64,000 bases of DNA from Variovorax paradoxus (lineage in GTDB: Bacteria > Pseudomonadota > Gammaproteobacteria > Burkholderiales > Burkholderiaceae_C): assembly GCF_029919115.1 (NCBI RefSeq), contig NZ_CP123990.1, positions 4,180,501-4,244,500 of the forward strand. Direction: 5' to 3'. Below are positions 59,685-64,000 of this stretch, in pieces (the stretch's first letter is position 1; every line of letters begins with the position of its first letter). The notes beneath the pieces were generated by a model. The model searched no databases. It was not told where the DNA came from and saw nothing but the letters and a program-made list of their open reading frames with translations. The position numbers and the translations under genes were made by a program.

Positions 59685-60500
59685 ATGTCCTATTGGTTCC
59701 AATCTTCCGAGCGTGCGCACATCATGGTCATCGACGACAGCGTCGAGGAGCTCCAGGTGCTGCTTGCCCCGCTGCGTCGCGCCGGCCATCGCATCAGCCT
59801 AGACTTCGACGCGCTCGGAGGCTACCGCCGCGCCGAAGTGCTGCAGCCGGACTTGATTCTTCTTGACATGCACTTGGGAGCCACCAGCGGCTTCGAGGTG
59901 TGCCGGCTGCTGAAGGCGGATCAAACCACAGCGCACATTCCGGTGATTTTTCTCACCACAGGCGCGACGCTCGAGGAGCGGCTGACCTGTCTGCGAGAGG
60001 GCGGCGTCGACTACATCCTCAAACCCTTCCAACCCGACGAAGTGCTGGTCCGCATCTCGGTCCATCTCGCGCTCGCACGCCGCGGCGCGCAACCGCGCGA
60101 CGGTGTCGCCGAGGCGCGCCGCAGACCGTCGGAGTCCGAAGAGGAAGTGCCCTACAAGCTGGACCGCGTGATCGCCACGGCCGCGCAGCGGCTCATTGAG
60201 CGCGACCTTGCGAACATCCCACCGCTGCCCGCGCTCGCCGCACGCGTGGGCACGCACGAGAAGCGGCTCACGCGGGCATTCCGTGCCCACACGGGGCGAA
60301 CCGTGCTCGAGTTCGTGCGCGAGGAACGGCTGTCGCGCGCCCAGCATCTCCTCGCCCAGTCGCGGCTCAGCATCGAGGACGTGGCGCACGCGATTGGGTT
60401 CTCGGGTGCCGCGAACTTCACGACGGCGTTCAAGGAACGCTTCGGCAGCACGCCTGCGGCGTATCGGCAACTGAGTCGCGATTGTGCGTGCGGCGCGTGA
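59685..60500 (+). CDS. response regulator with AraC-type output domain
   Basis: 271 residues from ATG 59685; the frame is open to 59592 and the start is uncertain. The receiver covers 11-125 (AHIMVIDDSVEELQVLLAPL, phospho-acceptor Asp61 in LILLDMHLGATSGFEVC, Lys113 in YILKPFQPDEV). After a charged linker the AraC double HTH covers 165-265 (LAARVGTHEKRLTRAFRAHT, VAHAIGFSGAANFTTAFKER). It is 126 bases after the OmpR-type regulator, so one kinase may feed two regulators. Confidence 0.9.
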   Translation: MSYWFQSSERAHIMVIDDSVEELQVLLAPLRRAGHRISLDFDALGGYRRAEVLQPDLILLDMHLGATSGFEVCRLLKADQTTAHIPVIFLTTGATLEERLTCLREGGVDYILKPFQPDEVLVRISVHLALARRGAQPRDGVAEARRRPSESEEEVPYKLDRVIATAAQRLIERDLANIPPLPALAARVGTHEKRLTRAFRAHTGRTVLEFVREERLSRAQHLLAQSRLSIEDVAHAIGFSGAANFTTAFKERFGSTPAAYRQLSRDCACGA

Positions 60501-60773
60501 AAAAAAAGCGGCATTCCAGCGGCGCATGGTTGCGTTCGATGTGACGTGGTGGGCCGCGAGATTCTCCAGTACTTCCACGGTCTGCTCGACGACAACGGCG
60601 CCCCAGCTGAGCGCGCGACCAGTTTCCGACGCAGTGACAACTTGGTATTGATTGCCGCCGAAATTTGACCCAGCGGGGGTGGGGATAAAACTCGGACTGG
60701 TTTATGTCGCAAGTCCAAGACACTCTCGCCGTGGCCTTCCTCGATTCAGGAAGCGCCTCGCGAACCCACTCAG
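60501..60773. other. non-coding region with probable mobile-element debris
   Basis: No gene can be supported on either strand. The text near 60645-60672 (GATTGCCGCCGAAATTTGAC, then CCAGC) resembles terminal sequence of IS21-type elements, but no transposase or paired end is present. The following bases lead straight into an IS3-like orfA fragment. Confidence 0.4.
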
Positions 60774-60887
60774 TCAACGTCCCCCGACCGGATAATCCAA
60801 GATCCTCGTCGTTGCAGCAATGCAGCGATCATGAGTGAGGTAGTGCTCGACAGCCGTCTCCTTCTGCGCCTTCGAGTACTTGGGGAC
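60774..60887 (-). mobile_element. fragment of an IS3-family orfA transposase
   Basis: Minus-strand text VPKYSKAQKETAVEHYLTHD then RCIAATTRILDYP matches the N-terminal HTH of IS3-group orfA proteins (KYSxxxKxxAVxxYLxxGRxxxxTxRxLGYP). About 37 residues remain of roughly 90-100; the reading frame ends two codons later. There is no orfB, and no inverted ends were found. Confidence 0.65.
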
Positions 60888-60899
60888 TTGACCCGAATA

Positions 60900-61302
60900 G
60901 CCCACAGCAAGGACGCTTGGGCGCGCGGCAAGCGCTGCATCATTCCGGCGCCAGCTTCGATGAACCAAACTGGGAAACGGGCAAGAACGTCTGGTGGCGT
61001 TTTCGGCGTGCTGATGGTGCGACCTGGGGCTTGGCCGGGCTCTGGAATACCTGGATCGACAAGGAAACCGGGGAGGTGCGGGACAACTGCACGATGCTGA
61101 CGTTGAACGCCGATGGCCACCCGCTCATGGGGCGCATGCACAAGCCGACCCGAAGCTTTCGCCAGACCAGCAGGACAAGCGCCGACTGATTCCGCTTGAG
61201 GCGCACGACTTCGACCGCTGGCTGACGTGCACCGTCGAGGAAGCGAAGACGATGTTGAAGGTGCCGCCCGTTGGACAGTTCGATGCTGCGCCGGTGGCGT
61301 GA
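60900..61302 (+). pseudogene. SOS-response-associated peptidase (SRAP/YedK), truncated and frameshifted
   Basis: Three frame segments reconstruct the C-terminal two thirds of a YedK/HMCES-type protein: AHSKDAWARGKRCIIPA (60900-60950), then after a lost base SFDEPNWETGKNVWWRF, GLAGLWNTWIDKETGEV, MLTLNADGHPLMGRMHKP (60953-61146), then after another lost base DPKLSPDQQDKRRLIPLEAH, FDRWLTCTVEEAK, to the stop at 61302. The N-terminal part with the catalytic Cys2 is gone, cut off by the IS3-like fragment. Non-functional. Confidence 0.85.
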
Positions 61303-61328
61303 TGAATGGCAGGAGGAGGAGGACCTCT

Positions 61329-61345
61329 AATTAACGGCATTAATT
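61329..61345. repeat. AT-rich inverted repeat
   Basis: AATTAA (61329-61334) faces TTAATT (61340-61345) across CGGCA. It lies 27 bases after the SRAP remnant, in the 266-base gap before the toxin-antitoxin-like pair. It could be part of a terminator or an element end. The rest of 61346-61490 shows nothing recognisable. Confidence 0.45.
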
Positions 61346-61529
61346 GTTGGGCGCCTCGGCCGCGAGTCTCTCGTTCGACAGGCTCCCGTCCTCAATGTTG
61401 CGGCGTAGTGCTGACGGGATGTCAACTGAGGAACCAGGGAAAAGTTGAAACTCTTGGAGGCCGCATCATCTACGGTACTCCCAAGGGCATGGCGTTTGAC
61501 CTACTATCAAAAACGTTAATTAGGGAAAA

Positions 61530-61548
61530 TAACTTCCGTTGGAAGTTA
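61530..61548. promoter_or_regulatory. perfect 8-3-8 inverted repeat, probable operator of the toxin-antitoxin pair
   Basis: TAACTTCC (61530-61537) and GGAAGTTA (61541-61548) flank GTT. The repeat lies 20 bases before the first gene of the pair, in an AT-rich stretch with a possible -35 TTGACC at 61497. Toxin-antitoxin operons are usually autoregulated through such palindromes. Binding is inference. Confidence 0.65.
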
Positions 61549-61567
61549 AGACCACGAACAGCAACTT

Positions 61568-61792
61568 ATGACGACCGCCGTAGTCACCGTTACAGCCCTC
61601 AAGAAGCACCTCACGCCTACGCGTCGAGCGGGGCGGGCGAGCTACGCAGTACGCGTCCTGAAGAAGCGTCCACAGACAGTCGTGCGCGTGAGCGATCAGA
61701 CGTACAACACGTTCCGCAAGATCGCAGACCCGGCTAACGCGCACCTCTTTACGGCTGAGTCCGCGCTAGACGCTTTCGCGCACATCGACTGA
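61568..61792 (+). CDS. small protein upstream of YafO-like toxin, probable antitoxin
   Basis: 74 residues, cytoplasmic, basic N-terminal half (ALKKHLTPTRRAGRASYAVR, VLKKRPQTVVRVSDQTYNTF) and acidic C-terminus (FTAESALDAFAHID). It does not look like YafN/Phd or any antitoxin I can name. Evidence for the role is position: first gene behind a perfect inverted repeat, 12 bases before the toxin-like gene. The acidic C-terminal tail could neutralise a basic toxin. No good ribosome site is visible. Codon use is less GC-biased than neighbours, consistent with transfer. Confidence 0.55.
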   Translation: MTTAVVTVTALKKHLTPTRRAGRASYAVRVLKKRPQTVVRVSDQTYNTFRKIADPANAHLFTAESALDAFAHID

Positions 61793-61804
61793 GCCGAGCC
61801 TCCG

Positions 61805-62365
61805 TTGGCGACTCGTTGCACGCAAGCCTTGCGTCGGCAACTCACCACTTTGGGCGAAGATCCGGACAACTTCGCTGCCGAATTTGACCAATGGAAATCG
61901 CTCGGCTTGGCTGGGGAGTACTCCAACTACTTGTTTGGAAAAGACGGCTCGTATGTTGCCCCAGCTGGACTGGAACATGTCCATCTGGTCCCCCTGGAAA
62001 CTGCTGCGCTTGTGAAGTGGAATCTTCAGTGGCGGAGACGATCACGAAAGGTGAGTGATCGAGCGCTGGTGTATGCGAGTGACCAAACCCATGGCCACTT
62101 GCTGATTTACATCCTAGGTGAGCCGACCGCACATGAGGTGGCGTTATTGCGGACCACATCAAACACTGATGCGAAAGCTCGCTCGTATTGCGAACGCGTT
62201 CATAGAGCGCGGCGCCGTGATTGGATGACGGCTCTCTCTGGAGGGCTTTTTACGCTCGAAGCCAGCGTCACTTCCCGCTCCAAGAGTAAGGACGCTGAGA
62301 CGACGGGGGCCGTGGTCGCGGAGCCCAGCGGTACACGAAAGAGGAGCGCCAGGCAGTTCGGCTGA
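61805..62365 (+). CDS. YafO-like mRNA-interferase toxin with C-terminal extension
   Basis: 186 residues from TTG 61805. Residues about 3-125 follow the E. coli YafO pattern from its start: ALRRQLTTLGEDPDNFAAEF, DQWKSLGLAGEYSNYLFGKD, HVHLVPLETA, SDRALVYASDQTHGHLLIYI, LGEPTAHEVAL. YafO cleaves mRNA on the ribosome. The usual length is about 132 residues; here a basic, Ser/Lys-rich tail of some 55 residues is added (SVTSRSKSKDAETTGAVVAE). The partner upstream is not YafN-like. Identification is by remembered family pattern and should be treated as probable. Confidence 0.68.
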   Translation: MATRCTQALRRQLTTLGEDPDNFAAEFDQWKSLGLAGEYSNYLFGKDGSYVAPAGLEHVHLVPLETAALVKWNLQWRRRSRKVSDRALVYASDQTHGHLLIYILGEPTAHEVALLRTTSNTDAKARSYCERVHRARRRDWMTALSGGLFTLEASVTSRSKSKDAETTGAVVAEPSGTRKRSARQFG

Positions 62366-62444
62366 GGGCGCTGCGCATAGCGATCACTCATCGCCAAACC
62401 GACGTCGGCTTGAATGCGTGTTCACAAACCGATGCCTCCGCCTT

Positions 62445-62753
62445 TCAAACGAATCGCGGAATCGGTCCCTTCTGCGGCGTGGTGTCATCGCCCAGGTCGA
62501 GCGCCACGCGATCGATGAAACACCAGCCCCAGCCCTCAGGCGGGTCGTAGCCCTCGATGACCGGATGGCCGGTGGCGTGGAAATGCGCGCGCGCATGGCG
62601 ATTGGGCGAGTCGTCGCAGCAGCCGACGTGGCCGCAGGTCCGGCACAGCCGCAGGTGCACCCAGGGGCTGCCTGACTTCAGGCATTCCTCGCACCCAAGG
62701 GCACTGGGCGTGACATGGTGGATCGCATCGGTATGGGTGCAGTGCTTGCTCAT
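62445..62753 (-). CDS. UBP-type zinc-finger protein
   Basis: 102 residues from ATG 62753. The zinc-binding residues of the ZnF-UBP fold are all there: KHCTHTD, LGCEECLKSGSPWVHLRLCR, TCGHVGCCDDSPNRHARAHF, HATGHPVIEGYDPPEGWGWC. In eukaryotes this domain binds the ubiquitin C-terminus; the bacterial stand-alone proteins have no known partner. Convergent with the toxin-like gene. Confidence 0.9.
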   Translation of the reverse strand: MSKHCTHTDAIHHVTPSALGCEECLKSGSPWVHLRLCRTCGHVGCCDDSPNRHARAHFHATGHPVIEGYDPPEGWGWCFIDRVALDLGDDTTPQKGPIPRFV

Positions 62754-63106
62754 GCGCAAAGCATAGCGTTCATCGGGTGAGATGAGGTCGACACACGGCC
62801 TTGCGCAAAGACACGGGCCAGTGGAAACCTCGGTGTTCGTTGAGGGCGCCCGAGGGGTCTGACAGGTTCGCGCTGTACTTCGACTGCAAAACGGATCAGC
62901 GCCTCTCGCAGTCTCACGGTAGACAGAGCGCCACCGACCCCATGGCGGGTCGACGTCGTTTCGGTCGTGCCGTTATCCCTCCTTGTCTGGGACAGCACGG
63001 TTGCCGCTTGCCAGCCACGCTGAGAGGTCCCCGCCAGCTCGGCCTGCGCCAAGGCGGCAGTCGGGGCACCCATGTTCCCCTGTGGAAGCGACCAAGGTAG
63101 CCGTGG
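62754..63106. other. intergenic region without recognisable gene
   Basis: 353 bases between two minus-strand genes. Open frames exist but their translations have no coherent composition or ribosome site. It must hold the promoter of the UBP-type gene. Nothing else is seen. Confidence 0.55.
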
Positions 63107-63514
63107 TCACTGCGGCGGAATCGCCATCGGGTCCATCCAAAGGGCTTCCCAGACGTGGCCGTCCGGATCGGCCAGGTTGCGGTTGTACATGAACCCCAGA
63201 TCCTGGATGGGGTTGACGTCGGCAGTGCCGCCCGCCTTCGCCGCGGCGTCGTTCATCAGGTCGACCGCGCGCTTGCTCTCACAGGTGATCGCGAGCATCA
63301 CCTCGCTCGAGCCTGCGGCGGGAAGCGGGCGGCTGGTGAAGCTGCGCCATTTCGCATGGGTGAGCAGCATCACGCAGATGTTCTCGCTCCACACCATGCA
63401 GGCGGCGGTGTCGTCGGTGAACTGGGGGTTGTTGTCGAACCCCAGCGCCTCGTAAAAGGCCTTGGATCGGGGCAGATCGGCCACTGGCAGGTTCACGAAA
63501 ATCGACTTGGTCAT
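63107..63514 (-). CDS. VOC-family (glyoxalase/dioxygenase superfamily) protein
   Basis: 135 residues from ATG 63514 with GGAGA upstream. The opening KSIFVNLPVADLPRSKAFYE, ALGFDNNPQFTDD, MVWSENICVMLLTHAKW and the end NRNLADPDGHVWEALWMDP are typical of the PhnB/glyoxalase-like subgroup; the metal-type Glu/His at the usual places are partly present. Cytoplasmic; function unknown. It lies downstream of the Crp/Fnr-type gene (102 bases) on the same strand. Confidence 0.9.
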   Translation of the reverse strand: MTKSIFVNLPVADLPRSKAFYEALGFDNNPQFTDDTAACMVWSENICVMLLTHAKWRSFTSRPLPAAGSSEVMLAITCESKRAVDLMNDAAAKAGGTADVNPIQDLGFMYNRNLADPDGHVWEALWMDPMAIPPQ

Positions 63515-63616
63515 GAGAGTCTCCGCAGGTTGGGGCGAGCACCCTTGCTCGCCTGTCCGAACCATACGAATCGTCACTGCGCCACGCATTGACGTTTGGT
63601 AAGACGTGCGCCGCGC

Positions 63617-64000
63617 CTAGCCGGCCCCGAGCGCGATGGCCTTGCGCAGACGGCTGAGGCTTTCGGGGGTGATGCCCAGCCATGCCGCGACATGGTGCTG
63701 CTTCAAGCGCTTGTGCAGCTCCGGTTCCCTGCGGATGAAGTCGCGGTAGCGTTGCATGGCGGTGTCGTGGCGGAACGCGATCTCGGCCGGTTCCTTCTCG
63801 ATGATCCAGTGACGCTCCAAGTATCGGATGTAGAACGCCGCGACGTCGGGAAAGCTGCGCACGAGTGCTCTGAACGCAGCGAATTCGTACTCCAGAACGG
63901 TGCTGTCCTCGATCGCAGTGATCGTGAAGAGGCTGGGCTGGCTGAGCAAGGTCGCGCTGACCGAGGCGGCGATGCGGCCCTCCGGGAAGAAATACTTGAT
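63617..64000 (-). CDS. Crp/Fnr-family regulator, 5' part outside the window
   Basis: The visible 127 residues begin inside the cyclic-nucleotide-binding-like domain (IKYFFPEGRIAASVSATLLS, FTITAIEDSTVLEYEFAAFR) and end with a short HTH (HVAAWLGITPESLSRLRKAI). The gene runs off the right edge; full length would be near 190-200. The HTH has the LGITPESLSRLR recognition helix of Crp-like proteins that often sit next to genes for VOC or DoxX proteins. Effector unknown. Confidence 0.85.
   Translation of the reverse strand: MKYFFPEGRIAASVSATLLSQPSLFTITAIEDSTVLEYEFAAFRALVRSFPDVAAFYIRYLERHWIIEKEPAEIAFRHDTAMQRYRDFIRREPELHKRLKQHHVAAWLGITPESLSRLRKAIALGAG

Noticed and set aside
1..64000. CRISPR arrays, rRNA genes, complete insertion sequences, prophage structural genes
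   Set aside because: None seen: no regularly spaced repeats, no rRNA text apart from a boxA-like element, and only one IS3-like orfA fragment.

Overview
The window looks like chromosome of a GC-rich betaproteobacterium of the Burkholderiales, most probably Comamonadaceae close to Variovorax. This is an inference from four periplasmic Bug/TctC-type binding proteins, dense LysR/AraC/Crp regulators, a paoABC aldehyde oxidase, XapX/DoxX/pirin stress genes and strongly GC-biased third positions. No species call is possible without a database. There is no rRNA, no CRISPR array and no intact insertion sequence.

Layout. 1-4.5 kb: a minus-strand catabolic operon (family III CoA-transferase, intradiol dioxygenase, citryl-CoA-lyase-like protein, two Bug proteins) under a divergent LysR. 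4.6-8.4 kb: a GT14-like glycosyltransferase, a YciI protein, a deletion scar joining two truncated genes, and an AraC regulator. 8.6-12.4 kb: paoABC. 12.4-15.1 kb: an XRE-like repressor with operator-like repeats, then a boxA-preceded array of five tRNA genes, several with unusual bases or mismatches, interleaved with a 66-aa gene and followed by an HNH endonuclease. 15.3-22.5 kb: Crp-type regulator, tannase-like lipoprotein, and a NarL-type two-component pair on either side of an oxalate/formate-type MFS gene. 22.5-31.7 kb: MocR regulator divergent from an aminotransferase, a methyltransferase, two related alpha/beta hydrolases, AraC regulators (one reduced to its sensor domain), a DsbA-like protein and a catalase lacking the distal Asn. 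31.7-38.6 kb: a stress-type cluster (MFS fused to a monooxygenase-like domain, DoxX, amidohydrolase, XapX, isochorismatase hydrolase, pirin) next to a LysR gene with a perfect palindrome. 38.6-43.6 kb: AraC, DinB, TetR, MFS, a decayed chromate-resistance locus and a GST.

43.7-46 kb is gene-poor, with a cydA start fragment, a candidate non-coding transcript, a chain of overlapping small ORFs and a Fur-family remnant. 46-54 kb is a coherent operon: GntR/UTRA regulator, isocitrate-lyase/PEP-mutase-family lyase, aconitase-type large and small subunits, a PEBP-like protein, Bug, MmgE/PrpD, Bug. It reads as a pathway that imports a polycarboxylate, dehydrates and rehydrates it, and cleaves it, like a methylcitrate cycle without a synthase. 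54-60.5 kb holds a TonB-dependent receptor, a 7TM sensor kinase and two response regulators, one with an AraC output domain. 60.5-64 kb is debris-rich (IS3-like orfA fragment, frameshifted SRAP peptidase). It contains a probable YafO-like toxin with a small unrelated-looking partner gene behind a perfect inverted repeat, then a UBP zinc finger, a VOC protein and a partial Crp/Fnr regulator.

The strongest candidates for something undescribed are the polycarboxylate operon (46.9-54 kb), the YafO-like toxin pair (61.5-62.4 kb), the boxA-led tRNA array (13.3-14.5 kb) and the Asn-less catalase (28.7-30.1 kb).
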